Origin: an uncultured Lachnospiraceae bacterium
GTDB taxonomy: Bacteria > Bacillota > Clostridia > Lachnospirales > Lachnospiraceae
Assembly: GCA_910589195.1 (NCBI GenBank)
Contig: CAJUTC010000051.1
Span: forward strand, 1-20,355
Length of the DNA: 20,355 nt
Direction of reading: 5' to 3'
Part shown: positions 13,399 to 20,355 of the stretch, one piece after another
How the letters are laid out: every line of letters begins with the position of its first letter
Position numbering within the stretch: the first letter of the stretch is position 1
Translations under genes and position numbers: made by a program
Notes under the pieces: model-generated
The model's input: the letters and a program-made list of their open reading frames with translations, nothing else
What the model was told of the DNA's origin: nothing
Database searches by the model: none

Positions 13399-14043
13399 TT
13401 ATGCTCCCAAAACCTTTACAATATCTTGGAATACCTGTTCCATATCTTGAGTCCCGTCTACCTCCACCAGAATTCCTTCCTTATTATAATAATCGATTAA
13501 AGGCTGGGTCTGATCATGATATACAGTCAAACGCTTTTGCACAGTTTCTGGCTGATCATCATCCCTCAGGATCAGTTTTTCGCCGCAAACATCACAAATA
13601 GCTTCCTTTTTTGGAGCATTGTATACAATATGATACGTAGCTCCGCACCCAACACAGGCCCTTCTGCCAGACATGCGGTTTACAATGTTTTCATCCGGCA
13701 CATCTACATTTACCGCATAATCAATTTTCTCTCCTCTGTCCGAAAGAGCGGCAGTCAAGCTTTCGGCCTGGGGAATCGTTCTTGGAAATCCATCTAATAC
13801 ATAACCATTTTTGCTGTCATCCTGTGAAATCCGGTCTAATAGCATTCCAATCGTTACTTCATCCGGAACTAACTGGCCCTGATCCATATAAGATTTTGCT
13901 TTCATTCCCAATTCTGTTCCTGCCTTAATGTTAGACCGGAAGATATCACCAGTAGAAATATGGGGAATTTGATACTTTGCCGCAATTTTTTTGGCCTGAG
14001 TTCCTTTTCCAGCGCCTGGCGCACCTAACATAATAAGCTTCAT
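13399..14043 (-). CDS. adk: Adenylate kinase, zinc-LID type
   Basis: Interconverts ATP plus AMP with two ADP. The 214-residue protein has the P-loop GAPGAGKGT (7-15), the AMP-binding segment STGDIFR (30-36), DGFPRTIPQA (84-93) and a long LID. The LID holds four cysteines (Cys130, Cys133, Cys150, Cys153) that bind structural zinc, as in Gram-positive enzymes. GAGGAGG is 9 nt before the ATG at 14043. It lies 170 nt after secY with a hairpin between, so its expression may be tuned separately from the export gene. Confidence 0.98.
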   Translation of the reverse strand: MKLIMLGAPGAGKGTQAKKIAAKYQIPHISTGDIFRSNIKAGTELGMKAKSYMDQGQLVPDEVTIGMLLDRISQDDSKNGYVLDGFPRTIPQAESLTAALSDRGEKIDYAVNVDVPDENIVNRMSGRRACVGCGATYHIVYNAPKKEAICDVCGEKLILRDDDQPETVQKRLTVYHDQTQPLIDYYNKEGILVEVDGTQDMEQVFQDIVKVLGA

Positions 14044-14067
14044 ATGACTGTTCCTCCTCTTTATACT

Positions 14068-14096
14068 CCAAAAGCACCCTCTAAATGAGAGTGCTT
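14068..14096 (-). terminator. Attenuator-like hairpin between secY and adk
   Basis: On the minus strand AAGCACTCTC pairs with GAGGGTGCTT (10 bp with one G-U) around ATTTA, followed by TTTTGG, a short T-run. It looks like a weak or leaky intrinsic terminator located 24 nt before the adk start. A second, smaller hairpin lies upstream at about 14164-14183. Together they could lower transcription into adk-map-infA relative to secY. Confidence 0.55.
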
Positions 14097-14213
14097 CCCG
14101 GTCATCCTAAGAGCAGAGCAGACGGCTTAACTGCCTTTTGTTTTCCCGTCCCGGCATGTATTCAGCCCCGTATTTTCCGGGCTTTTGACACACTCTGCCC
14201 AAAAACTTCCACT

Positions 14214-15527
14214 TTAATCATTTAAAAATCCTTTGTAATTCCGTACCAGCATTTTGGACTCGATGGATTTAATCGTTTCCAGAACAACACTAACAATAAT
14301 AATCAGGGATGTTCCTGAGAAGGAAATCCGGCCAATACTGAAAATACCGGAAAACGCAATCGGAACCACTGCTACAACCGTCAAAGCGGCTGCGCCGATA
14401 AATATAATATAGTTCAGAATTTTCTCCAAGTAATCAGAAGTAGGCTTGCCAGGACGGATACCTGGGATGAAACCGCCTTGCTTCTTCATGTTATTTGCGA
14501 CTTCTAACGGGTTAAAGGAAATGGATGTGTAAAAGTACGCAAATAAAATCAGTAGTACAATATAAACGATCAAGCCGATGGAATAAATTGGCCGTTCTGG
14601 AACCAGCCAGTTGCTAGAATCCAGTACCATTAAAATTTTTCCGCCGATGGAACCTTGGCTCACCCCCATAAACCTTCCGATAATAACCGGAAATGACATA
14701 ATAGAGGATGCAAAGATAACCGGCATTACGCCCGCTGTATTCACTTTTAACGGAATATGGGAAGACTGCCCTCCCACCATCTTACGGCCTTGCATTTTCT
14801 TGGAATACTGAACCGGAATTCGTCTTTCCGCGTCATTTAAGACAATTACATATATTACCATGGCAAAAATAATTGCCAAAATAATAATTACGGAAACTAC
14901 CGCCACTGGAACCTTTTTGCCCCGGATGAACCGTGTAAATAAGGTAACGCCATCGTTGGGAACACTGGAAATGATGTTAAACAGAAGTACAATCGAAATG
15001 CCATTTCCTACGCCCTTTTCCGTAATCTGCTCGCCAACCCACATCAGGAATGCACTACCGGCTGTCATACAACTGATTGCTGTTATTACACTCCATACAT
15101 TATAGTCGATCAGGAACCCCTGTCTTCCAAAGCCGATCGCCATTGCTGAAGATTGTAACAGCGCCAAAGCAACCGTTACATAACGGGTGTATTCCAAAAT
15201 CTTTTTTCTTCCGTCCTCGCCGTCCTTCTGCATTTCTTCCAGCTTAGGAATTGCAATCGTAAGCAACTGCATAATGATGGATGAGGTGATATATGGGGTG
15301 ATACTCAGCGCCAGGATCGACATCTGCTCAAAAGAGCTTCCCGTCATGGCGTTAAAGAATCCCAACGCGTCACCTGCCTGTTCAAAAAAGTTCTTCAGAT
15401 AATCGGGATTAACGCCGGGAATGGGAAGCTGGGAACCAAACCGAATCACCAGAAGCATCATAAAGGTGTAAAGGAGACCCTTGCGGATTTCCTTCACCTT
15501 AAATGCATTACGAATCGTTTGAAACAT
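14214..15527 (-). CDS. secY: Protein translocase subunit SecY
   Basis: Pore-forming subunit of the SecYEG channel in the cytoplasmic membrane. The 437-residue product has ten hydrophobic segments, the first at about 17-35. The plug-like region lies after it (LGFFNAMTGSSFEQMSIL, about 56-73), then SITPYITSSIIMQLL. A late cytoplasmic loop carries VANNMKKQGGFIPGIRPG, the conserved C5-type loop that contacts SecA and ribosomes. The ATG at 15527 is 1 nt after the rplO stop, and its strong ribosome binding site GAGGTGATC lies within the last rplO codons, so translation is coupled. Confidence 0.98.
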   Translation of the reverse strand: MFQTIRNAFKVKEIRKGLLYTFMMLLVIRFGSQLPIPGVNPDYLKNFFEQAGDALGFFNAMTGSSFEQMSILALSITPYITSSIIMQLLTIAIPKLEEMQKDGEDGRKKILEYTRYVTVALALLQSSAMAIGFGRQGFLIDYNVWSVITAISCMTAGSAFLMWVGEQITEKGVGNGISIVLLFNIISSVPNDGVTLFTRFIRGKKVPVAVVSVIIILAIIFAMVIYVIVLNDAERRIPVQYSKKMQGRKMVGGQSSHIPLKVNTAGVMPVIFASSIMSFPVIIGRFMGVSQGSIGGKILMVLDSSNWLVPERPIYSIGLIVYIVLLILFAYFYTSISFNPLEVANNMKKQGGFIPGIRPGKPTSDYLEKILNYIIFIGAAALTVVAVVPIAFSGIFSIGRISFSGTSLIIIVSVVLETIKSIESKMLVRNYKGFLND

Positions 15528-15528
15528 A

Positions 15529-15969
15529 TTAGATCACCTCGCAGGTTCCACCTAAAGCCTCGATTTTAGCTTTTGCGCCTTCACTGAAGGCATTTACTTT
15601 AACAGTCAGCTTTTTGGTTAATTCTCCGTTTCCAAGGATCTTAACACCATCATATACATTCTTAATGATGCCGTTTTCCAGCAGAGTTTCTACGGTTACT
15701 ACGGTATCACTGTCAAATCTTTCTAATGCGCTAACGTTAACACCCACAATTGTCTTGGAATTGCGGTTGGTGAAACCTCTCTTAGGCAGACGTCTGTATA
15801 ATGGCATCTGACCACCTTCAAATCCTGCCCTTGTTGCCCCAGAACGAGCTTTCTGGCCCTTATGACCCTTACCGGCAGTTTTTCCATTGCCGGATCCGTG
15901 TCCGCGGCCTCTTCTGAAATTATCGCTGTGCTTAGAACCTTCGGCTGGCCTTAAATTAGATAACTCCAT
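15529..15969 (-). CDS. rplO: 50S ribosomal protein L15 (uL15)
   Basis: Large-subunit assembly protein with a long basic N-terminal extension that threads into 23S rRNA. The 146-residue product starts MELSNLRPAEGSKHSDNFRR. It continues with the Gly-rich rRNA-binding stretch GRGHGSGNGKTAGKGHKGQK at about 21-40 and ends in a globular domain with the family's KAKIEALGGTCEVI. Its last codons double as the secY ribosome binding site. It is 17 nt after rpmD. Confidence 0.98.
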   Translation of the reverse strand: MELSNLRPAEGSKHSDNFRRGRGHGSGNGKTAGKGHKGQKARSGATRAGFEGGQMPLYRRLPKRGFTNRNSKTIVGVNVSALERFDSDTVVTVETLLENGIIKNVYDGVKILGNGELTKKLTVKVNAFSEGAKAKIEALGGTCEVI

Positions 15970-15986
15970 ATCTGCACCTACCTTTC

Positions 15987-16169
15987 CTAGATTTCTTCAA
16001 CTTCCACTAAGTGGCGAACTCTCTGAATCATACCTCTAACAGCGCCGTTATCCGGCATCTCAACTGTCTTATGAAGCTTCTTTAAACCAAGAGCCTCAAC
16101 AGTTGCTCTCTGCTTTGGAATCGCACCGATAGGGGATTTTACTAAGGTGATTTTTAATTTCTCTGCCAT
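15987..16169 (-). CDS. rpmD: 50S ribosomal protein L30 (uL30)
   Basis: A small two-helix, three-strand large-subunit protein of 60 residues, normal length for bacteria. It shows KITLVKSPIGAIPKQRATVEALGL near the N-terminus and the conserved end GAVRGMIQRVRHLVEVEE. An AGGAGG-type site precedes the ATG at 16169, 12 nt after rpsE. The order rpsE-rpmD-rplO is the standard spc arrangement. Confidence 0.98.
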   Translation of the reverse strand: MAEKLKITLVKSPIGAIPKQRATVEALGLKKLHKTVEMPDNGAVRGMIQRVRHLVEVEEI

Positions 16170-16181
16170 GTTCTTATCCTC

Positions 16182-16694
16182 CTATTCGCTTAAAATGTCT
16201 TCCACAGATTTGCCCCGCAGTTTCGCAACCTCGTCCGGAGTCTTTAAGGAAGTAAGACCCTGGATCGTTGCCAATACTACATTTGTTTTGTTGTTGGATC
16301 CTAAGGACTTGGTACGGATATTCTTAATTCCGGCCAGTTCCACAACGGCACGAACCGGACCGCCTGCGATAATACCAGTACCTTCAGGAGCTCTCTTTAG
16401 CAGAACATTCGCGCTGCCGAACTTTCCAAAGAAATCATGAGGAATACTGCTATTTTCATCCATCGGAATCTCTACCAGATTCTTGGTTGCGGCCTCTTTT
16501 CCTTTACGAATCGCCTCTGGAACCTCTCCTGCCTTGCCAAGGCCTGCCCCTACGTGGCCGTTGCCGTCACCTACTACTACCAGAGCGGAAAATCTCATGG
16601 TACGTCCACCTTTTACGGTTTTACTAACTCTTTTGATTGCCACTACTCTGTCAGTAAGTTCTAACTGGCTGGCATCAATAATTGTACGCTTCAT
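16182..16694 (-). CDS. rpsE: 30S ribosomal protein S5 (uS5)
   Basis: Protein of the mRNA entry tunnel, involved in decoding accuracy and helicase activity. The 170-residue product has the N-terminal double-stranded-RNA-binding-like domain (VVAIKRVSKTVKGGRTMRFSALVVVGDGNGHVGAGLGKA, about 17-55). The C-terminal domain has PEGTGIIAGGPVRAVVELAGIKNIRTKSLGSNN. The spectinomycin-related loop VSKTVKGG looks wild type. The ATG at 16694 follows GAGGAG by 7-8 nt; rplR is 17 nt upstream. Confidence 0.98.
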   Translation of the reverse strand: MKRTIIDASQLELTDRVVAIKRVSKTVKGGRTMRFSALVVVGDGNGHVGAGLGKAGEVPEAIRKGKEAATKNLVEIPMDENSSIPHDFFGKFGSANVLLKRAPEGTGIIAGGPVRAVVELAGIKNIRTKSLGSNNKTNVVLATIQGLTSLKTPDEVAKLRGKSVEDILSE

Positions 16695-16711
16695 GCTTGT
16701 TCTCCTCTCTA

Positions 16712-17080
16712 CTAGAATTTCAGACCAGCCTCACGGGCTGCATCTGCTAATGCCTGAACTTTTCCATGGTAAAGGAAGCCGCCTCTGTCGAATACAACTT
16801 CCTCAATCCCTTTTTCTAATGCTCTTTTGGCAATTACAGTACCGACATAAGCAGCAGCAGCAACATTATTGGTTTTCTCCAACTCAGCCTTTACTGCTTT
16901 CTCTGCTGTAGACGCAGCAGCTAATGTATGTCCTACTGTATCGTCAATAATTTGAGCATACATATGATTATTACTTCTGAACACTGCCAGACGCGGACGA
17001 TTTGCAGTACCTGCAAAACGATTACGCAATCTCATGTGCTTTTTAACGCGAACTTCGCTTCTTGATTGTTTGCTAACCAT
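16712..17080 (-). CDS. rplR: 50S ribosomal protein L18 (uL18)
   Basis: Binds 5S rRNA and, with L5, forms the central protuberance. The 122-residue product has a basic N-terminus (RSEVRVKKHMRLRNRFAGTANRPRLAVFRSNNHMYAQIIDD). Its C-terminal motif includes VVFDRGGFLYHGKVQALADAAREAGLKF. The ATG at 17080 follows AGGAG; the gene lies 17 nt after rplF. Confidence 0.98.
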   Translation of the reverse strand: MVSKQSRSEVRVKKHMRLRNRFAGTANRPRLAVFRSNNHMYAQIIDDTVGHTLAAASTAEKAVKAELEKTNNVAAAAYVGTVIAKRALEKGIEEVVFDRGGFLYHGKVQALADAAREAGLKF

Positions 17081-17097
17081 CTTTACACTCTCCTTAT

Positions 17098-17640
17098 TTA
17101 TTTCTTACCAGTTTTACCAACTTTACGCCGGATTACTTCATCAGCATACTTAATGCCTTTGCCCTTATACGGCTCTGGCCTTCTCTTATCTCTGATTTCA
17201 GCAGCATACTGGCCGACTTTTTCTTTGTTGATACCTTTAACGATGATCTTGTTCTGTCCCTCTAAAACGGTTTCAATTCCTTCCGGATCTACCATTTCAA
17301 CCTGGTGAGAGTAACCCAGGTTCAGAACTAACGTTTTACCCTGCTTTGCGGCACGGTAGCCCACACCGTTTACTTCCAGCACCTTCTGATATCCTTCGGT
17401 AACACCGTGAACCATATTATTGATCAAAGTTCTGGTAAGACCGTGTAACGATTTCATTCTCTTTAAGTCATTTGGCCTGGTTACAATAATGTGGCCATCC
17501 TTCTCTTCGATAGACAGTTCAGGGGCCAGTTCTCTTTCGAGTGTACCCTTAGGACCCTTTACAGTCACTTTATTGTTTTCTGCAATCGTAACCGTTACTC
17601 CGGCGGGGATTGCAACTGGCATTTTTCCGATACGTGACAT
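17098..17640 (-). CDS. rplF: 50S ribosomal protein L6 (uL6)
   Basis: Two-domain protein near the factor-binding site by the sarcin-ricin loop. The 180-residue product starts MSRIGKMPVAIPAGVTVTI and ends with the conserved segment RRPEPYKGKGIKYADEVIRRKVGKTGKK, which contacts rRNA. Internal repeats of the L6 fold are visible (VKGPKGTLERE and VEMVDPEGIETVLEGQNKIIVKG). A TAGGAGG site precedes the ATG at 17640. The 107-nt gap to rpsH is structured, unlike most gaps in this operon. Confidence 0.98.
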   Translation of the reverse strand: MSRIGKMPVAIPAGVTVTIAENNKVTVKGPKGTLERELAPELSIEEKDGHIIVTRPNDLKRMKSLHGLTRTLINNMVHGVTEGYQKVLEVNGVGYRAAKQGKTLVLNLGYSHQVEMVDPEGIETVLEGQNKIIVKGINKEKVGQYAAEIRDKRRPEPYKGKGIKYADEVIRRKVGKTGKK

Positions 17641-17671
17641 GCCTTTTTCCTCCTACTTAAATTTTCGGAAA

Positions 17672-17741
17672 CCCCCTTTTGGGGCTTTCTGTTTTCAGTT
17701 TCTCTAAGCACACTAAGCTCGATACTACCTCGCTAAGTGCT
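17672..17741 (-). promoter_or_regulatory. Structured rpsH-rplF spacer
   Basis: Two hairpins in the 107-nt gap: CACTTAGC with GCTTAGTG (7 of 8 pairs; 17711-17739) just after the rpsH stop, and CCCC/GGGG with an AAAA loop (17672-17685) about 30 nt before the rplF start. Neither is followed by a convincing T-tract. A motif in the first (17730-17741) recurs in the rpsN-rpsH gap. The role is unknown; mRNA processing, stability or translational control are possible. Confidence 0.45.
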
Positions 17742-17747
17742 CAACAC

Positions 17748-18149
17748 CTACCAAACGAATGCTAATACTTCGCCGCCAACTCCTAGCTGGCGTGCTTCTT
17801 TATCTGTAACAACGCCCTGGTTGGTGGAAATAATCGCGATTCCCAGACCGCCTAATACCTTTGGCAGTTCTTCCTTGTTTGCGTATACACGCAAACCAGG
17901 CTTGGAAATACGTTTGATTCCGGAAATGATCTTTTCGTTTTTGTCTTTTCCGTACTTTAACGCAATGCGGATGGTATTGAAACCACCGTCTTCAACGATA
18001 TCATATTTCTTAATGTATCCTTCCTTTACCAGGATATCGGCAATCGCCAGCTTCATCTTGGAAGAAGGTACATCTACTGTATCATGTTTCGCAGTATTTG
18101 CATTACGGATTCTTGTAAGCATATCTGCAATCGGATCACTCATAGTCAT
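17748..18149 (-). CDS. rpsH: 30S ribosomal protein S8 (uS8)
   Basis: Core 16S rRNA-binding protein of the platform; in E. coli it also represses the spc operon. The 133-residue product has MSDPIADMLTRIRNA at the N-terminus and the family end STNQGVVTDKEARQLGVGGEVLAFVW. Of two possible ATGs two codons apart, the first (18149) is 11 nt after GGAGG and the second 17 nt, so the first is kept. It lies 96 nt after rpsN, with no gene between. Confidence 0.97.
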   Translation of the reverse strand: MTMSDPIADMLTRIRNANTAKHDTVDVPSSKMKLAIADILVKEGYIKKYDIVEDGGFNTIRIALKYGKDKNEKIISGIKRISKPGLRVYANKEELPKVLGGLGIAIISTNQGVVTDKEARQLGVGGEVLAFVW

Positions 18150-18245
18150 GGTGGTTGTGTCCTCCTTGTTTTTTTAATTCTCTATCTATAATCGCTCTCT
18201 GCAAGTTGGCTGCCCAAATCAGGGTGTGTCGCTAAGCGCTTTCAA

Positions 18246-18431
18246 TCACCAGCTTGCTTTTTTTACACCCGGGATCTGGCCTTTGTATGCCAGTTCACGG
18301 AAGCAGATACGGCAGATACCATATTTTCTCAAATAAGCATGTGGACGGCCACAGATTCTGCAACGGTTATATTCTCTGGTAGAGAATTTAGCAGGACGCT
18401 GCTGCTTAATCTTCATTGAAGTTTTAGCCAT
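18246..18431 (-). CDS. rpsN: 30S ribosomal protein S14, zinc (type Z) form (uS14)
   Basis: A 61-residue head protein needed for late 30S assembly. It is the short zinc-binding form, with two CxxC knuckles at Cys24/Cys27 and Cys40/Cys43, and the motifs YNRCRICGRPHAYLRKYGIC and GQIPGVKKASW. A second, zinc-free S14 often exists elsewhere in such genomes; none is in this window. It starts at an ATG behind AGGAGG, 16 nt after rplE. Confidence 0.98.
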   Translation of the reverse strand: MAKTSMKIKQQRPAKFSTREYNRCRICGRPHAYLRKYGICRICFRELAYKGQIPGVKKASW

Positions 18432-18447
18432 GGATAACTCCTCCTAA

Positions 18448-18987
18448 TTATTTAGCAAATGGCATATTAAATAATGTCAAAAGTTCACGAGCTTCTTCAT
18501 CAGTTTTTGCAGTGGTAACGAAAACAACATCCATACCTCTTACCTTATCGATCTTATCATACTCGATTTCCGGGAAGATTAACTGCTCTTTGATGCCCAG
18601 AGCATAGTTGCCTCTGCCGTCAAATGCGTTAGGATTTACGCCGCGGAAATCACGTACACGTGGCAGCGCCAGGTTAATCAGGCGGTCAGCGAATTCATAC
18701 ATTCTCTCGCCTCTTAACGTTACCTTACAGCCAATTGCCATACCCTCACGAATCTTAAAGTTTGCAACAGATTTCTTTGCCTTGGTGGTAACTGCCTTCT
18801 GTCCGGAGATAATCTCCAAGTCCCTTACGGCAGAATCCAGAACCTTGGCATTGTCTTTTGCCTCGCCAACGCCCATATTGATTACAATCTTCTCAAGCTT
18901 CGGCACTTCCATGATATTTTTATATCCAAATTTCTTCATCAGAGCGTCTACCATTTCGTTCTGATAAGCTTCTTTTAATCTAGCCAA
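18448..18987 (-). CDS. rplE: 50S ribosomal protein L5 (uL5)
   Basis: Binds 5S rRNA and contacts P-site tRNA at the central protuberance. The 179-residue product has MEVPKLEKIVINMGVGEA, then SGQKAVTTKAKKSVANFKIREGMAIGCKVTLRGERMYEF and VRDFRGVNPNAFDGRGNYALGIKEQLIFPEI, all family landmarks. It ends ELLTLFNMPFAK. The ATG at 18987 follows GGAGG; rplX is 21 nt upstream. Confidence 0.98.
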   Translation of the reverse strand: MARLKEAYQNEMVDALMKKFGYKNIMEVPKLEKIVINMGVGEAKDNAKVLDSAVRDLEIISGQKAVTTKAKKSVANFKIREGMAIGCKVTLRGERMYEFADRLINLALPRVRDFRGVNPNAFDGRGNYALGIKEQLIFPEIEYDKIDKVRGMDVVFVTTAKTDEEARELLTLFNMPFAK

Positions 18988-19008
18988 TTTCGTTCCTCCT
19001 CTCCCTTA

Positions 19009-19314
19009 TTAGTCAATTACCTTACCAGTTGCCTTAGCAACACGAACCTTTTTGCCATCCTGAACGGTAAAGCCTACCCGGGTTGCTTTCCCGTCAACTA
19101 CCAGCATAACATTAGAGATGTCGATTGGGGCTTCTTTCGATACAATACCGCCCTGAGGCATAGCAGCATTTGGTTTAGAATGCTTTGTAACCATATTGCA
19201 GCCTTCTACTAAAATCTTGCCGGTTTTTGTATCTACACGAAGGACCTTGCCCTGCTTATCTTTATCTTTTCCTGCGATGATTTTTACTAAATCGTCTTTT
19301 CTGATCTTATGCAC
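19009..19314 (-). CDS. rplX: 50S ribosomal protein L24 (uL24)
   Basis: Assembly initiator of the large subunit, near the tunnel exit. The 101-residue product starts MHKIRKDDLVKIIAGKDKDK with the KOW motif, and later has VTKHSKPNAAMPQGGIVSKEAPIDISNVMLV. The frame is open 14 codons further upstream into rplN, but those codons have no ribosome binding site. The GTG at 19314 is 7 nt after AAGGGGGT and gives the normal family length. It lies 13 nt after rplN. Confidence 0.95.
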   Translation of the reverse strand: MHKIRKDDLVKIIAGKDKDKQGKVLRVDTKTGKILVEGCNMVTKHSKPNAAMPQGGIVSKEAPIDISNVMLVVDGKATRVGFTVQDGKKVRVAKATGKVID

Positions 19315-19327
19315 AGTGGATACCCCC

Positions 19328-19696
19328 TTATAATACTTCCGGAGCCAGGGAAACAATCTTCATAAACTGCTTCTCTCTTAACTCTCTTGCTACCGGCCCA
19401 AAGATACGAGTTCCTCTTGGGGTCTTATCATCTTTGATGATAACTGCTGCGTTCTCATCGAATTTGATATAAGAACCATCTTTTCTATGAGCGCCTTTTA
19501 CAGTACGAACAACAACGGCTTTTACCACATCGCCTTTCTTTACAACGCCACCTGGTGTTGCATCTTTAACGGAAGCTACGATGATATCGCCGATATTTGC
19601 ATATCTTCTGGTTGAACCGCCCATAACACGGATGCACAGGAGTTCCTTTGCACCGGTATTGTCGGCAACCTTAAGTCTGGTTTCCTGCTGAATCAT
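19328..19696 (-). CDS. rplN: 50S ribosomal protein L14 (uL14)
   Basis: Intersubunit-face protein, 122 residues, normal length. It begins MIQQETRLKVADNTGAKELL and shows IRVMGGSTRRYANIGDIIVASVKDATPGG. It then has KGDVVKAVVVRT, the loop DENAAVIIKDDKTPRGTRIFGPVARELR and the end FMKIVSLAPEVL. The ATG at 19696 follows an AAGGAG-type site, 24 nt after rpsQ. Confidence 0.98.
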   Translation of the reverse strand: MIQQETRLKVADNTGAKELLCIRVMGGSTRRYANIGDIIVASVKDATPGGVVKKGDVVKAVVVRTVKGAHRKDGSYIKFDENAAVIIKDDKTPRGTRIFGPVARELREKQFMKIVSLAPEVL

Positions 19697-19720
19697 ACCT
19701 GATACTCCTTCCTGAATTCA

Positions 19721-19975
19721 TTATCTGGCTTTCTCAATAATCTCAACCAGCCTCCATCTCTTATCTTTTGATAAGGGTCTGGTTTCCATTACTTTAACAG
19801 TATCGCCAATGCCGCATTCGTTCTTCTCGTCATGGGCCTTTAATTTATACGTTCTTTTTACGATCTTACCAATCAAAGGATGCTTTACATGGTCTTCAAT
19901 GGCTACAACAATGGTTTTATCCATCTTGTCGCTCACAACCTTACCAGTACGCACTTTTCTTAAATTTCTTTCCAC
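19721..19975 (-). CDS. rpsQ: 30S ribosomal protein S17 (uS17)
   Basis: Early-binding 16S rRNA protein with an OB fold. The 84-residue product shows RKVRTGKVVSDKMDKTIVVAIEDHVKHPLIGKIVKRTYKLKAHDE, the conserved CGIGDTVKVMETRPLSKDKRWRLVEIIEKA and no unusual extension. The ATG at 19975 follows AAGGAG. It is 23 nt after rpmC and 24 nt before rplN. Confidence 0.98.
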   Translation of the reverse strand: MERNLRKVRTGKVVSDKMDKTIVVAIEDHVKHPLIGKIVKRTYKLKAHDEKNECGIGDTVKVMETRPLSKDKRWRLVEIIEKAR

Positions 19976-19998
19976 GGTAACTGTTCTCCTTTCCCAAA

Positions 19999-20205
19999 TT
20001 AAGCCAGTTTTGTTTTCTCAGCGATAACAGTCTGGATACGGGCAATATTCTTACGAACCTCTTTAATTCTGCTGGTGTTATCTAACTGATTGGTTGCATT
20101 CTGGAATCTTAAGTTAAACAGTTCCTTCTTGGCAGCAACTAATTCTTCATTTAACTCTGCTGCGGTCTTTGCCTTTAAATCTTCAACATACTTATTCGTT
20201 TTCAC
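19999..20205 (-). CDS. rpmC: 50S ribosomal protein L29 (uL29)
   Basis: A two-helix protein by the tunnel exit that helps form the docking site for SRP and trigger factor. The 68-residue product starts MKTNKYVEDLKAKTAAELNE and carries the motif KKELFNLRFQNATNQLDNTSRIKEVRKNIARIQTV. Two GTG codons could start it. The outer one (20214) is itself part of the ribosome binding site AAGGCGGTGAT, so the inner GTG at 20205 is chosen. It overlaps the end of rplP by 14 nt, implying translational coupling. Confidence 0.96.
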   Translation of the reverse strand: MKTNKYVEDLKAKTAAELNEELVAAKKELFNLRFQNATNQLDNTSRIKEVRKNIARIQTVIAEKTKLA

Positions 20206-20355
20206 TGTTATCACCGCCTTCTAAATCTGCTTTAGAAACGATCTTGCACTTGCAGGGTAATTTATGCATAGCAAGACGTAATGCTTCACGAGCTGTTTCC
20301 TCTGGTACGCCAGCGATCTCAAACATAACACGGCCTGGCTTAACAACTGCTACCC
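20192..20355 (-). CDS. rplP: 50S ribosomal protein L16 (uL16), C-terminal part
   Basis: Only the last 53 codons are in the window; the 5' part lies beyond its right edge. The visible protein includes VAVVKPGRVMFEIAGVPEET, then AREALRLAMHKLPCKCKIVSK, which is the C-terminal core of L16, an A-site tRNA-contacting protein. An acidic tail (LEGGDNSENE) follows. The stop TAA (20194-20192) lies inside rpmC in another frame. This gene belongs to the S10 operon, whose promoter is not in the window. Confidence 0.97.
   Translation of the reverse strand, partial: VAVVKPGRVMFEIAGVPEETAREALRLAMHKLPCKCKIVSKADLEGGDNSENE

Noticed and set aside
18170..18215. Promoter-like TTGCAG and TATAGA in the rpsN-rpsH gap
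   Set aside because: The spacing between them is only 8 nt, and no other -35 box lies at a workable distance.
1..20355. tRNA, rRNA, CRISPR array, transposase or phage gene
   Set aside because: None is visible on either strand; every longer repeat found is a hairpin or the short linker repeat.

Overview
This window is almost entirely minus-strand. It carries the 3' part of the S10-spc-alpha ribosomal protein cluster of a low-to-mid GC Gram-positive bacterium. The protein sequences (L17 with a long internal insertion, S4 without the zinc knuckle, zinc-type S14 and L36, and the order rplQ-ecfA1-ecfA2-ecfT-truA-rplM-rpsI) and the choline-binding-type wall repeats point to a clostridial gut anaerobe, most likely family Lachnospiraceae. 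That placement comes from pattern recognition, not a database search.

In the direction of transcription (right to left): (1) 20355-14214 is the end of the S10 operon and the spc operon: rplP (partial), rpmC, rpsQ, rplN, rplX, rplE, rpsN, rpsH, rplF, rplR, rpsE, rpmD, rplO, secY. (2) 14043-12081 is adk, map, a small KOW-type RNA-binding protein and infA; a hairpin that could attenuate transcription lies between secY and adk. (3) 12072-8684 is the alpha operon: a good sigma-A-type promoter just after infA, then rpmJ (37 aa, GTG start), rpsM, rpsK, rpsD, rpoA and rplQ. It ends in a dense block of stem-loops (8491-8645) with at least two intrinsic terminators. (4) 8250-5676 is an insulated cassette with its own promoter and terminator. 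It encodes two paralogous secreted proteins, each with a novel-looking beta-rich N-terminal part and a C-terminal array of cell-wall (choline-binding-type) repeats. (5) 5597-1124 has a promoter, then the energizing module of an ECF vitamin/metal transporter (ecfA1, ecfA2, ecfT) and truA. Here truA is fused in frame to a linker with a 36-bp tandem repeat and a GNAT acetyltransferase domain. (6) 1075-97 has a perfect-consensus promoter, an L13-leader-like structured 5' UTR, then rplM and rpsI.

Most genes serve translation, protein export (secY, map), nucleotide balance (adk) and transcription (rpoA), and are probably co-regulated with growth. The ECF ATPases and EcfT pair with substrate-binding S components encoded elsewhere. 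The unusual parts are the wall-binding pair inside an otherwise conserved gene order, the TruA-GNAT fusion, and several structured intergenic regions (after rplQ, rpoA-rplQ, rpsN-rpsH, rpsH-rplF, secY-adk). I found no rRNA, tRNA, CRISPR array, transposase or phage gene. No wholly new multi-gene system is evident; the best candidates for something undescribed are the TruA-GNAT fusion and the wall-protein cassette.
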